Shown here piece after piece: positions 9,237 through 17,655 of a stretch of DNA of 64,000 nt. The DNA lies in contig JADKAS010000001.1 in NCBI GenBank assembly GCA_016715245.1, positions 248,001 to 312,000 of the forward strand, given 5' to 3'. Source of the DNA: Saprospiraceae bacterium (GTDB lineage: Bacteria > Bacteroidota > Bacteroidia > Chitinophagales > Saprospiraceae). The translations under genes and the position numbers were made by a program. The notes beneath the pieces are model-generated. The model saw only the letters and a program-made list of their open reading frames with translations. It was not told the origin of the DNA and did not search any database. Each line of letters opens with the position of its first letter. Positions within the stretch are counted from its first letter, which is position 1.

Positions 9237-10253
9237 TTATAATGATTCAATAATTTTAATTAGAAAGTCAAATTGATCGGGAGTAATATCTCTGTGCATT
9301 ACAAAACGGATGGTTTGATGACCAAATTCAGAGGCAAGAATCCCTTTCGATTTTAAATTATTCAGAAAATCAATAGTGTTAATGTGATCTGCAAGTATAA
9401 AAATTATAATATTTGTATACACAGGTTTTATTTGTTTTACAAAATGTTTCGACTTTAAAATGGTTCCAAGTTCTTTCGCCCGGGTATTATCTATTTTAAG
9501 ATCGGGTATATGATGGTTAAGAGCATACAAACAAGCAGCAGCCAGTATTCCGGATTGTCTCATGCCTCCCCCCATTACTTTTCTGAATCTGCGGGCTTCC
9601 CGAATAAAGGTTTTGTCCCCAATGAGAATCGACCCTACAGGCGCTCCCAAACCTTTTGAAAAACAAACAGAAATACTGTCACAAAGCAAACCAATCTTTT
9701 CAGAAGGTTCATTTGTTTCAATGAGTGCATTAAAAATTCTGGCACCGTCTATATGGAGCTTAAGTCCTTTGTCTCTGGTTAGTTTATAGACTGAGGATAT
9801 TTCATCAAGCGTATAATAACTGCCCCCACCTTTATTTGTGGTATTTTCCAGAACCACCAGTTTTGATAAAGGTTGCCAATCAAATCCGGGACGCAAACTA
9901 GCTGAAATTTGTTCTGCGTTGATTTTACCATTTATTCCGTGGATGAGGTTGACGCTGATGCCACTATGAAATGCAAACCCTGATGACTCAGCCTGATAAA
10001 CATGGGAATCAATGTCACAAATCATTTCATCAAGACTTTTTGTATGAACTTTTATAGCAATCTGATTGGTCATAGTACCGGAAGGACAAAATAATGCTGA
10101 ATCCATTCCAAACATTTTACTTAGTCTTGATTCAAGGGCATTAACGGTAGGGTCTTCTGCAAAAACGTCGTCACCTACTTCTGCTGACAACATAAAATCC
10201 AACATTTGTTTACTTGGTTTAGTGACGGTGTCACTGATAATATTGACTTCCAA
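9237..10253 (-). CDS. ltaE: Low-specificity L-threonine aldolase
   Basis: A PLP-dependent enzyme that cleaves threonine or allo-threonine to glycine and acetaldehyde. The family opening I-I-S-D-T-V-T-K-P, the V-G-D-D-V-F-A-E-D-P-T-V stretch, the D-G-A-R-I-F-N aspartate segment and the PLP lysine in C-F-S-K-G-L-G-A-P are all present. The frame is open to 10409, but the extra 52 N-terminal residues do not fit the family. A TTG at 10253 gives about 338 residues, the usual length, so I take that start. No ATG is available near there, which makes the start uncertain. The gene is followed by merR, and a terminator (10408-10443) separates it from the repeat block upstream. Confidence 0.9.
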   Translation of the reverse strand: MEVNIISDTVTKPSKQMLDFMLSAEVGDDVFAEDPTVNALESRLSKMFGMDSALFCPSGTMTNQIAIKVHTKSLDEMICDIDSHVYQAESSGFAFHSGISVNLIHGINGKINAEQISASLRPGFDWQPLSKLVVLENTTNKGGGSYYTLDEISSVYKLTRDKGLKLHIDGARIFNALIETNEPSEKIGLLCDSISVCFSKGLGAPVGSILIGDKTFIREARRFRKVMGGGMRQSGILAAACLYALNHHIPDLKIDNTRAKELGTILKSKHFVKQIKPVYTNIIIFILADHINTIDFLNNLKSKGILASEFGHQTIRFVMHRDITPDQFDFLIKIIESL

Positions 10254-10407
10254 AATAAAAGTATAACAGGTATGAGAATATGACAAAGTTACAAAATAAT
10301 TTGATTTTCCAAACCAATCAAATATAATTTTCCTGAATTTTGGCACATCTGATAAGGTGCTTCTTATAAAAGAAATAAAAAGGTTATGTAGACATCCATC
10401 TATTAAC

Positions 10408-10443
10408 AAAAAAAAAGAGCTACCCTAACCGGGAAGCTCTTTT
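10408..10443 (-). terminator. Intrinsic terminator between the repeat block and ltaE
   Basis: Stem AAAGAGCT/AGCTCTTT extended by CCC/GGG across one A-A mismatch, with loop TAACC. On the minus strand it is followed by about nine T residues, so it should stop transcripts coming from yceI. On the plus strand only four T residues follow. Confidence 0.7.
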
Positions 10444-10547
10444 AACGACGTTATGTTTTTTATTTGAAAGGGGTCGGATCCGGCGACCCGACCCTCTAAC
10501 TATGAAAAAAACTACTGTCTTTTTAGTAATATTTTACTTTTGATTTT
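10444..10547 (+). repeat. Triplicated cassette, copy 1 (hairpin, short ORF, terminator-like end)
   Basis: First of three near-identical units. In order it holds AACGACGTTATG, a T-rich stretch, the hairpin GTCG-GATC-CGGC, the segment CGACCCTCTAACT, and a short ORF at 10502-10543 (13 codons, MKKTTVFLVIFYF). A weak hairpin AGTAA-TATT-TTACT plus T-rich tail follows. It reads most naturally on the plus strand as a small RNA or leader with its own end. No known RNA family is recognised. Confidence 0.6.
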
Positions 10548-10628
10548 GATTTAAATATAAGGGCATTATCAAATATCCTCTTAAAAGTTCAACCTCATTT
10601 TTTTAAAATATTACTTTTTTTAGTGCGG

Positions 10629-10734
10629 AACGATGTTATGTTTTTTTTTGAAAGGGGCCGAATCCGGCGACTCGACCCTCTAACTATGAAAAAAACTACT
10701 ATCTTTAAGTGAAAATCACTTTTCTTTTTTTTTG
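10629..10734 (+). repeat. Triplicated cassette, copy 2
   Basis: Second unit, 185 bp after the first. The hairpin reads GCCG-AATC-CGGC, so the U-G pair of copy 1 is a C-G pair here. The short ORF at 10686-10712 has 8 codons (MKKTTIFK). It is followed by the best terminator of the three: AAGTGA-AAA-TCACTT (10707-10721), then TTC and a run of nine T. The different ORF ends suggest that peptide length is not conserved while the overall layout is. Confidence 0.6.
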
Positions 10735-10739
10735 ACCGG

Positions 10740-10848
10740 AACGACGTTATGTTTTTTATTTTGAAAGGGGCCGGATCCGGCGACCCGACCCTCTAACTAT
10801 GAAAAAAACTACTGTCTTTTTAGTGTCAAAAGCACTTTATTTTTTACG
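10740..10848 (+). repeat. Triplicated cassette, copy 3
   Basis: Third unit, 111 bp after the second. It has the perfect palindrome GCCGGATCCGGC, then the same CGACCCTCTAACT segment and an ORF starting MKKTTVFLV at 10799 that runs 20 codons to 10861. A weak hairpin AGTG/CACT (10822-10836) is followed by TTTATTTTTT. The three units fill most of the space between ltaE and yceI. Confidence 0.6.
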
Positions 10849-10955
10849 GCACTTACTTTAAAGTCCCATTATAATTTTTACCTAAAATAAATATGATAAA
10901 TATAGTGCAAAGATACAATTTTATTTTAATTATTTCAACACTTGCATTGAAAAAA

Positions 10956-11537
10956 TTAAAAAATAATGTTTACACTCATGTCAAATTCATCGTAAATAGT
11001 TTTGTCACCAAGGCTTTCAAAAAAACTGCCGCTACCATACTGGATATTAAAATCCGATCTGTCAATTTTTAAATTTGCCATTGCTTTATTTTCGGTTACA
11101 TTCGCATCGAATTTCACCTCCTTGGTTGTTTTTTTGATCGTAAGATCAGCCACGATTTTATACTCTCCCGGCTTTCCTCTTGATATAACTTTTTTGAATT
11201 TCAGCGTGGCCGTAGGGTGAGCCGCAACACCAAAAAAATCATCGGATTTCAAATGACCTTCCAGATTTTCTTTTCCCTGTCCAGGTTTAAGATCGGTACA
11301 AGTAACCGAATTCATATCCACCGTAAACATTCCACCGGTCAAATTATTGGAGGCATCAAAATCCAGATTGCCTGACACAAATTTTACGGTTCCTGCATGT
11401 TCGCCTAAAACCTTGTATCCTTTCCAGTTGATAACGGATTGTGCAACATTGATTGATTTGCCTGCAGGCTTAGGATTAGTAAAAGAAGCTAATGTTAAAC
11501 TTAATAACGTGACAAAAATTAGAGATAAACTTTTCAT
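10956..11537 (-). CDS. YceI family periplasmic protein
   Basis: A 193-residue protein with a clear signal peptide (residues 1-18, MKSLSLIF...LTLASF) followed by a YceI-type lipocalin-like beta-barrel. Typical marks are the V-I-N-W-K-G-Y start of the mature domain, G-x-L-D-F-D, the L-E-G-H-L-K-S-D-D-F-F segment, P-T-A-T-L-K-F, and the closing D-E-F-D-M-S-V. Family members bind isoprenoid-like lipids in the periplasm and are often linked to stress or electron-carrier metabolism. The ligand here is unknown. An 18-bp perfect palindrome 26 bp upstream suggests repressor control. The gene is alone on its transcript, which would run into the repeat block and stop at 10408-10443. Confidence 0.92.
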   Translation of the reverse strand: MKSLSLIFVTLLSLTLASFTNPKPAGKSINVAQSVINWKGYKVLGEHAGTVKFVSGNLDFDASNNLTGGMFTVDMNSVTCTDLKPGQGKENLEGHLKSDDFFGVAAHPTATLKFKKVISRGKPGEYKIVADLTIKKTTKEVKFDANVTENKAMANLKIDRSDFNIQYGSGSFFESLGDKTIYDEFDMSVNIIF

Positions 11538-11562
11538 GAATTTATTGTTTTAAATGATTTAA

Positions 11563-11580
11563 TATTTGTTGCAACAAATA
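11563..11580. promoter_or_regulatory. 18-bp perfect palindrome upstream of yceI, candidate operator
   Basis: TATTTGTTGCAACAAATA is a perfect inverted repeat centred 26-43 bp before the yceI start codon, where a repressor would cover promoter or early transcript. The TTGTTGCAACAA core resembles operators of MarR-type regulators, which often control YceI genes. No marR gene lies next to it, so the regulator is inferred only. Confidence 0.55.
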
Positions 11581-11728
11581 AACTGTATTCTGGTTCAAAC
11601 TCTTGGTTGTATTCAAGGATTTTTAAGAAATAATTAACTTTTTTTAACGTCTTACGCTTTATTTTTGTTTAAGAATTTGGTGAACCTTATTTATTATTAA
11701 GAGTTATCAATTCTGTTTAAATTTATTT

Positions 11729-12769
11729 ATGGAATATAATTTTTTAGGATTATCAGATGTAAAGGTTAGTAGGATATGTCTGGGTACCATGACTTTTGGA
11801 CAACAAAATAGTTTAAATGATGCATTTGGCCAATTGGATCTGGCGGAAGACATGGGCGTTAATTTTATTGACACGGCAGAAATGTATCCTGTTCCTGCGT
11901 ATCCGGACACACAAGGCCGAACTGAAGCATATGTAGGAGAATGGTTGTATTCCAGGAAAAACAGGCATAAATTTGTCCTGGCTACCAAAATAACCGGACC
12001 AGGTCTTCATGTGAAACACGTGGCTGATAATATGGTATTTTCCGAAAGGAGATTTGAAGAAGCCATTCACAATAGTTTATTGAGGTTGAAAACAGACTAT
12101 ATTGATTTATACCAGATTCACTGGCCTGAGCGAAAAACTAATTGTTTTGGGAAATTGGGATTTTCAGTTGATACTCAAGATGAGTGGTCTGATAATATCA
12201 ATGAGGTTGTTGAAATTTTACAAAAGTTTAAAAATGAAGGAAAAATAAGGCATTGGGGTATTTCAAATGAAACACCCTGGGGTACAATGAGGTATATGCA
12301 AGAATCAAAAAAATTCAGTGATTTTCAATTTCTCAGTATTCAAAATCCGTATAATCTGGTCAACAGGACTTTTGAAATTGGGTTGGCTGAAATGGCTTAC
12401 AGGGAGAATTTTGGATTGTTGGCATATTCACCTCTAGCTTTTGGTTTATTATCCGGAAAATTCCACGAAGGCCGGTCAAAACCTTCAGACAGACTCCATC
12501 AGTTTAAAAATATGGCTAGGTACAACAGTCCTGTTACTTTTGAAGTAGTGCGTAAATATCTGGATATTGCCAATCAAAACGGAATTTCATTGGCTAAAAT
12601 GTCATTGGCCTATCTATTGACAAAATCATTTGTTTCTTCCGTCATTATTGGGGCCACTGATAATATTCAATTGAAAGAAAACATAGAAAGTATACATGTC
12701 AAACTTAGTGATGAAATCTTGAACGAAATAGAGTTGGTACACAAAGATTTTTCTAACCCGGCGCCATAA
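11729..12769 (+). CDS. tas: NADP(H)-dependent aldo/keto reductase, Tas-like
   Basis: A 346-residue aldo/keto reductase, the same length as E. coli Tas and alike through the N-terminal part (L-G-T-M-T-F-G-x-Q-N-S, D-T-A-E-M-Y-P-V-P, T-E-x-Y-V-G). The catalytic tetrad appears as Asp in F-I-D-T-A, Tyr in E-M-Y, Lys in L-A-T-K-I and His in Q-I-H-W-P. The C-terminal part has the NADP-binding I-G-A-T-D-N-I-Q-L-K-E-N. It is a soluble TIM-barrel enzyme that reduces aldehydes or ketones; the physiological substrate is not known. It stands alone, divergent from yceI. Confidence 0.93.
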   Translation: MEYNFLGLSDVKVSRICLGTMTFGQQNSLNDAFGQLDLAEDMGVNFIDTAEMYPVPAYPDTQGRTEAYVGEWLYSRKNRHKFVLATKITGPGLHVKHVADNMVFSERRFEEAIHNSLLRLKTDYIDLYQIHWPERKTNCFGKLGFSVDTQDEWSDNINEVVEILQKFKNEGKIRHWGISNETPWGTMRYMQESKKFSDFQFLSIQNPYNLVNRTFEIGLAEMAYRENFGLLAYSPLAFGLLSGKFHEGRSKPSDRLHQFKNMARYNSPVTFEVVRKYLDIANQNGISLAKMSLAYLLTKSFVSSVIIGATDNIQLKENIESIHVKLSDEILNEIELVHKDFSNPAP

Positions 12770-12992
12770 GGTTTTAAAAATTGAACTATAACATACATGT
12801 AATCAATAAACAATACATATTAAATTATTTTATTTAAAATATTTTAATATTTTATTAACATTCGACAAAATATTTTGAGCCATTCTAAAGTTATAGTCAT
12901 ATCAATCTTTTCAACCGGTTTATTAACCAGTTGTGTCAAAACGAATTTTTAAAATAAATATTAAAAACCGGCTGATTTCTGTTTTATTGCCT

Positions 12993-13000
12993 TATCTTTG
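12993..13000 (+). promoter_or_regulatory. Bacteroidota -7 element TATCTTTG for the glycosyltransferase gene
   Basis: Exact match to TAnnTTTG, 34 bp before the ATG at 13035. It lies inside the longer open frame that begins at 12933, so it supports 13035 as the real start. Confidence 0.6.
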
Positions 13001-13034
13001 CGCACTAAAATTGAATAGCGACTTAGTAGATTTT

Positions 13035-14261
13035 ATGAAGATACTCCAGTTGTGTAAAAAGTTTCCTTTTCCGCTTAAAGATGGTGAATCAATTGCAGTT
13101 ACGTATTTGAGCAATGCGCTGCATGAACAAGGTTGTGAAATTACCCTTCTGAGCATGAATACTACTAAACACTACACGGACCTACGCTCTTTACCTCCGG
13201 ATTTTAATCATTACAAAGCTATTTATGTAACACCTCTGGATAATAAAATAAAGGTATTTGATGCCTTTAAGAATTTATTTTCAAGAGAATCATATCACAT
13301 CATAAGATTTGTAAGCAAGGACTTTGAATCAAAACTGATTGAGCTGTTACAAAAGGAAAAATTTGATGTTGTCCAGTTGGAAACATTATATCTTGCTCCG
13401 TACATCGAAACGATCAAAAAGTATTCAAACGCATTAGTGACCATGCGGGCACACAATGTGGAGTATGAAATTTGGGAACGAATAACAACAAACACCCAGT
13501 TTTTACCCAAAAAGTGGTACTTAAAATATTTGACCCAAAAACTTAAAAATTTTGAATTAGGTAGATTAAATGACTATGATTATTTAATAGCTGTTTCTGA
13601 AAGAGATTTAAAAGAGTTTAAAAATTTAGGTTATAAAAATGGAGCGATGGCTTCACCGATAGGTTTAAATTTAGGCCATTATGCCAATATAAAACCAATT
13701 AAAACACTAAATAGTATGTGTTTTATCGGTGCTTTGGACTGGATGCCAAATCTTGAAGGACTTGATTGGTTTTTGCAACAGGTGTGGCCAAAACTGACGC
13801 AACATTTTCCGGATGTTGAGTTTCATATTGCAGGAAGAAATACGCCTAATGCGATTACGGATATACAGTATAATAATGTTATTGTTCATGGTGAGGTGGA
13901 TAATGCTATTGAGTTTATAAACAACCATTCCATTATGATAGTACCTTTATTTTCCGGTAGTGGAATGAGGGTAAAAATACTTGAAGGTATGGCATTGGGT
14001 AAAATCGTCATTACAACCACTTTGGGCAAGGAAGGTATAGAAGCAGAAAACAATAAACATTTGATAATAGCCGATACACCTCAGGAATTTATTAATGCTA
14101 TTGATAAAATAAAGAACAGTCCTGAAATGATTCCGGCTATAAGTGAAAATGCTAAAAAGTTTGTTGAAGACTATTATGATCATAACCATAATGCAGAAAA
14201 ACTGCTCCTTAAATATAAGGAATTAAAAAACAATCCTAAGTATCTGGCTTCGTCAAAATAG
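13035..14261 (+). CDS. Group 1 (GT4-like) glycosyltransferase
   Basis: A 408-residue GT-B fold glycosyltransferase. The start MKILQLCKKFPFPLKDGE is typical for the N-terminal Rossmann domain of this group. The C-terminal donor-binding domain has F-I-G-A-L-D-W-M-P-N and the late G-S-G-M-R-V-K-I-L-E-G-M-A-L-G-K segment with the sugar-nucleotide-binding glutamate, ending in G-K-E-G-I-E-A. It transfers a sugar to a growing surface glycan or lipid; donor and acceptor cannot be predicted. An upstream TTG (12933) would add 34 residues, but a TATCTTTG promoter element falls inside that extension. No other polysaccharide genes are adjacent. Confidence 0.88.
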   Translation: MKILQLCKKFPFPLKDGESIAVTYLSNALHEQGCEITLLSMNTTKHYTDLRSLPPDFNHYKAIYVTPLDNKIKVFDAFKNLFSRESYHIIRFVSKDFESKLIELLQKEKFDVVQLETLYLAPYIETIKKYSNALVTMRAHNVEYEIWERITTNTQFLPKKWYLKYLTQKLKNFELGRLNDYDYLIAVSERDLKEFKNLGYKNGAMASPIGLNLGHYANIKPIKTLNSMCFIGALDWMPNLEGLDWFLQQVWPKLTQHFPDVEFHIAGRNTPNAITDIQYNNVIVHGEVDNAIEFINNHSIMIVPLFSGSGMRVKILEGMALGKIVITTTLGKEGIEAENNKHLIIADTPQEFINAIDKIKNSPEMIPAISENAKKFVEDYYDHNHNAEKLLLKYKELKNNPKYLASSK

Positions 14262-14326
14262 CTGGCTTTTTTAAGTGCCAATCACAGGAAAAGTAGGGTC
14301 AATATTTCAGAATTATTAAAACCGGA

Positions 14327-14980
14327 TCAGTACAAAGTTATTGTTCTGTTCTTTTTTTTCAAATGGCTGTTCTGAATAGCGATAGGAAACGAAAATGCCA
14401 GGGACATCACGGGTGAATTTCCGGGAACAATATACGTAAGATCAGTACTGATGTCAAATTCCATAAGATGTCTATCCACATAGGCGTCTATGGTTGTCAA
14501 TACATGGCCCAGCACCAGATAGAGCCAAGCAAATTCTTTTGCCTTTCGGAATTTATTTCTGTTTTCTCTGTATTCTGAAACTCGGCTGGAGCCTGTAAGC
14601 AGCGCTGAGGTGTATAAGTTCTGATAAGTATTGTACTGTTTGTTTTGGTACCATAGATTGTACCCAAGTCCTCCATCAACGGCAACAGCTATTGGAAATT
14701 TCCAGTACTTTTTATTGTACAACTGCCCACCTCCCGGAATAACCAGTGAATAAAGTGCAGCTCTTCCCGGTTTACCTTTAAAAAGTTTAAAAAAGGCATT
14801 TTTAACAATTACAGAATCCTTTGCCGTTAAGGTATCCTGTGTTGAAATGGAGTTTTCATTTTGTTGGATATTGTTGTTTACCTGGCCGTACACTTCCGTC
14901 GTCATCAGACTCACCAAAAAAATGTAAAGAACAGCCAGATTTTTAGGTGAAATACAAGTTAGCATTTTATTCATTTTCAA
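14327..14980 (-). CDS. DUF5683 domain-containing membrane-associated protein
   Basis: A 217-residue protein with a signal peptide or anchor at about residues 12-32 and the DUF5683 core from about 70 onward. Its hallmarks are S-L-V-I-P-G-G-G-Q-L-Y-N-K-K-Y-W-K and A-V-D-G-G-L-G-Y-N, followed by hydrophobic segments and H-V-L-T-T-I-D-A-Y-V-D. The family is almost limited to Bacteroidota and usually sits downstream of parA-parB, as here. Its function is unknown. The start overlaps the parB stop by 14 bp, showing translational coupling in the operon UPF0173-parA-parB-DUF5683. Confidence 0.85.
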   Translation of the reverse strand: MKMNKMLTCISPKNLAVLYIFLVSLMTTEVYGQVNNNIQQNENSISTQDTLTAKDSVIVKNAFFKLFKGKPGRAALYSLVIPGGGQLYNKKYWKFPIAVAVDGGLGYNLWYQNKQYNTYQNLYTSALLTGSSRVSEYRENRNKFRKAKEFAWLYLVLGHVLTTIDAYVDRHLMEFDISTDLTYIVPGNSPVMSLAFSFPIAIQNSHLKKKNRTITLY

Positions 14981-15875
14981 GGATAGACCTGATCAATTGA
15001 TTCAATTCCTTATCGTTTGAAAATTTAATGGTAACTTGTCCTCTCCCCGTTTCGTTTCTTTTTATATCTACTTTAGTTCCCAATTTTTGACTCAGTTTTG
15101 TCATCATTTTATGGACCTCGGGATGGATCACCGGTGTAGAATTTTTTAAAGGGTTACCGCTTTTAATATGTTGTCCTTCCCTGATTAAATTTTCAAGTGC
15201 CCTGACAGACAAACCTTCTTCCAGACATTTTTTAAATGCCAGATTTTGTAACGGTGCATTTTCAATTCCGGCCAAAGCTCTGGCGTGTCCCATAGAAATC
15301 TTGTTATTTTTGATGGCTTGCTGAATATCAGGAGCTAGTTTTAAAAGACGAACATAATTGGTGACAGTACTTCTGTCTTTGCCGACTCTTTCTGATAAAG
15401 CATCATGGGTGAGGTCGCATTCGTCCATCAGTCGCTGGTAAGAAATCGCAATTTCCAAAGCGTTTAGATTAGCACGTTGTATATTTTCAACAAGCGCCAA
15501 TTCCAGCATTTCCTGGTCATTTGCCACTCTCACATAGGCAGGTATTTCTTTGATTCCGGCCATTTTAGAAGCACGGAGCCTTCTTTCTCCTGAAATCAAC
15601 TGATAGGTACCATCACCCATCGCACGTACAGTGATTGGCTGAATCAGGCCGTTGGTTTTAATTGATTTGGCTAATTCCAATAATTGTTCTGAATCAAATT
15701 CTGTTCTGGGCTGAAAAGGATTAACATCTATTTTATCTGCCTGCAATAAAATATTGTTGCTGGCAAGTTCTTTTACCAATTGAGATTTTTCTTCACCCGA
15801 GTGTGTTTTTTCAATGTTGGCAAGTAGTGATCTTAAGCCTTTGCTGACTTCTTTTCTTTTATTCATTTGCTTCAA
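14967..15875 (-). CDS. parB: Chromosome partitioning protein ParB
   Basis: A 302-residue ParB/Spo0J-family CTPase and parS-binding protein. The N-terminal ParB/Srx domain at about 50-150 shows N-P-F-Q-P-R-T, G-L-I-Q-P-I-T-V and the nucleotide-contacting G-E-R-R-L-R-A. A central helix-turn-helix at about 155-205 contains L-S-E-R-V-G-K-D-R-S-T-V-T-N-Y-V-R-L-L-K. A lysine-rich C-terminal dimerisation part follows. Translation could also begin 9 bp later at MNKRKEV. It lies 19 bp after parA and overlaps the DUF5683 gene. I found no parS-like site in the window. With ParA it segregates newly replicated origins. Confidence 0.96.
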   Translation of the reverse strand: MKQMNKRKEVSKGLRSLLANIEKTHSGEEKSQLVKELASNNILLQADKIDVNPFQPRTEFDSEQLLELAKSIKTNGLIQPITVRAMGDGTYQLISGERRLRASKMAGIKEIPAYVRVANDQEMLELALVENIQRANLNALEIAISYQRLMDECDLTHDALSERVGKDRSTVTNYVRLLKLAPDIQQAIKNNKISMGHARALAGIENAPLQNLAFKKCLEEGLSVRALENLIREGQHIKSGNPLKNSTPVIHPEVHKMMTKLSQKLGTKVDIKRNETGRGQVTIKFSNDKELNQLIRSILENE

Positions 15876-15894
15876 TTATACTTTTTACTAAAGA

Positions 15895-16671
15895 TTAAGC
15901 ATGTACTGCTTTATTATACTCCAAAAATTCCTGAGCAAAATTTAAAAAATTGATAGAACCTTTACTGGTGGCATCATATATAATAACAGGTTGTCCAAGT
16001 GACGGCGCTTCACCAATTTTACTGTTTCTGTGAATGATGGTCTCAAAAATTCTGTCAGAAATGATTTCTTTTATTTCTGACAAAACCATATTAGCCATCC
16101 TCAATCTCTGGTCATACATGGATAAAACAACACCTTCTATTTTTAATTCCGGATTTAAACTTTGTTGTATCAATGAAATGGTGTTTTTCAATTTTCCGAA
16201 ACCTTCGAGTGAAAAAAATTCGCATTGTACAGGGATGAGAACAGAATCGGCAGCAGTCAGGGCATTGATCGTAACTAATCCCAGGGACGGTAGACAGTCA
16301 ATAAAAATATAATCAAAATCATCCTTTATTTTGTCCACCATTTTTTTCATATAACGCTCCCTGTTTGTCATATTGACCAATTCTATTTCGGCACCGACCA
16401 AGTCAATAGAAGAGGGTAGTAAATATAGATTAGGCGTATCTGTCGGTACTATGCCAACACTGATATCTTCACCATTCACCAGACATTCATACGTGTCAAA
16501 AACAATCTGATCAGCTTTGACTCCAACACCGGATGTGGCATTGGCTTGAGGATCAGCGTCAATCAGTAAAACCTTTTTATCCAGAATGGCGAGGGCAGCA
16601 GCTAAATTGATAGCTGTGGTTGTTTTTCCAACTCCGCCTTTCTGATTGGCTATGGCGATTATTTTGCCCAT
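15895..16671 (-). CDS. parA: Chromosome partitioning ATPase ParA (Soj)
   Basis: A 258-residue ParA/MinD ATPase that starts directly with the deviant Walker A motif (A-N-Q-K-G-G-V-G-K-T-T-T, residues 8-19), including the signature lysine at the front. Walker A' is D-A-D-P-Q-A-N and Walker B is Y-I-F-I-D-C-L-P-S-L. Without an N-terminal DNA-binding extension it belongs to the chromosomal Soj type. It binds the nucleoid non-specifically in the ATP form and moves ParB-parS complexes. The gene follows the UPF0173 gene by 1 bp and precedes parB. Confidence 0.97.
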   Translation of the reverse strand: MGKIIAIANQKGGVGKTTTAINLAAALAILDKKVLLIDADPQANATSGVGVKADQIVFDTYECLVNGEDISVGIVPTDTPNLYLLPSSIDLVGAEIELVNMTNRERYMKKMVDKIKDDFDYIFIDCLPSLGLVTINALTAADSVLIPVQCEFFSLEGFGKLKNTISLIQQSLNPELKIEGVVLSMYDQRLRMANMVLSEIKEIISDRIFETIIHRNSKIGEAPSLGQPVIIYDATSKGSINFLNFAQEFLEYNKAVHA

Positions 16672-16672
16672 T

Positions 16673-17356
16673 TTATGGTAATTTTATATTTTCGTTTATA
16701 ACGGGAAAAATTAATTTTTTCCCTTTTTCTTCAAAAGCCAATATTGCTTTTTCTTTGTCAGTTTTAATATACCCAAATGTGTCGAAATGGGAAGCAATTA
16801 TAGTATCACACCCGATAAAATCAGATGCCAATACAGCATCTTCGTATCCCATAGTAAAATTGTCTCCAACAGGTAATATGGCAAAATCCAATTTTGGACA
16901 GAATAATGGGATTAACTTCATATCGTAAGTGAGCGCAGTGTCTCCGGCAAAATAGAAACTGATCTCCTCATTCCAAATTAAAAAACCTCCTGAGGGCCCT
17001 CCATAACTTCTGTCAGGAAGCATGGAAGAATGAACGGCATTGACGTATTTAAGGGTTCCGAATTCAAATTCCCACTTACCTCCTAAATTCATTGGATGAC
17101 CTTCAATCCCTTTGTTTTGAAACCACGTCACCACTTCGTAACTTGATATAATGGTTGCTTTTGAATGTTTTGCCAACATTTCAGCATCTGCAACGTGGTC
17201 TTCATGGCCATGGGAAAGAAGAATGTAATCAGGCTTAATGGATTCCACCTGTACTGATGATGCCAGTGGATTTGCCTTGATCATCGGATCAAATAAAAGT
17301 TTTTTATCCTTAATTTCAATTAAAAAACTGGAATGTCCGAGATACGAAATATTCAT
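16673..17356 (-). CDS. UPF0173 metal-dependent hydrolase (metallo-beta-lactamase fold)
   Basis: A 227-residue metallo-beta-lactamase-fold protein. The opening I-S-Y-L-G-H-S-S-F and the metal motif L-S-H-G-H-E-D-H-V are typical of the UPF0173/YtkL group; further ligands are H in N-A-V-H-S-S and D in F-A-G-D-T-A-L. Family members act as zinc hydrolases of uncertain substrate. It is the first gene of the operon continuing to parA-parB, with a TATTTTTG element about 95 bp upstream. Confidence 0.9.
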   Translation of the reverse strand: MNISYLGHSSFLIEIKDKKLLFDPMIKANPLASSVQVESIKPDYILLSHGHEDHVADAEMLAKHSKATIISSYEVVTWFQNKGIEGHPMNLGGKWEFEFGTLKYVNAVHSSMLPDRSYGGPSGGFLIWNEEISFYFAGDTALTYDMKLIPLFCPKLDFAILPVGDNFTMGYEDAVLASDFIGCDTIIASHFDTFGYIKTDKEKAILAFEEKGKKLIFPVINENIKLP

Positions 17357-17451
17357 TTACGTTAAATTTAATAAAAAATTTTTGTGATGATAAAAATCAT
17401 AAAAAAGACTTCAAACAGCTGAATCCGTCGGTGTATCAATTTATCGGGGTG

Positions 17452-17459
17452 CAAAAATA
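17452..17459 (-). promoter_or_regulatory. -7 element TATTTTTG upstream of the UPF0173-parA-parB operon
   Basis: On the minus strand the sequence reads TATTTTTGCACCCC, an exact TAnnTTTG match about 95 bp before the first start codon of the operon at 17356. No clear -33 TTTG is visible. The 17357-17655 gap holds nothing else that I recognise. Confidence 0.5.
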
Positions 17460-17655
17460 CGAAAAATTTTGATGTTTTTGGGTATTAAATAATTTTTAAC
17501 GGTCATTACAATTTTGTTTTTATATGTTGACCTCGCTTGCTAATCATCAAAAACACAGAAAATCAAAGTCTTGAAAATAATTCATTTTATTGGTGAAAAA
17601 CAACTTTGCTTTATTGGTGTTTAGAATTCAATTGATAATAATTAAAAAAAAATGT

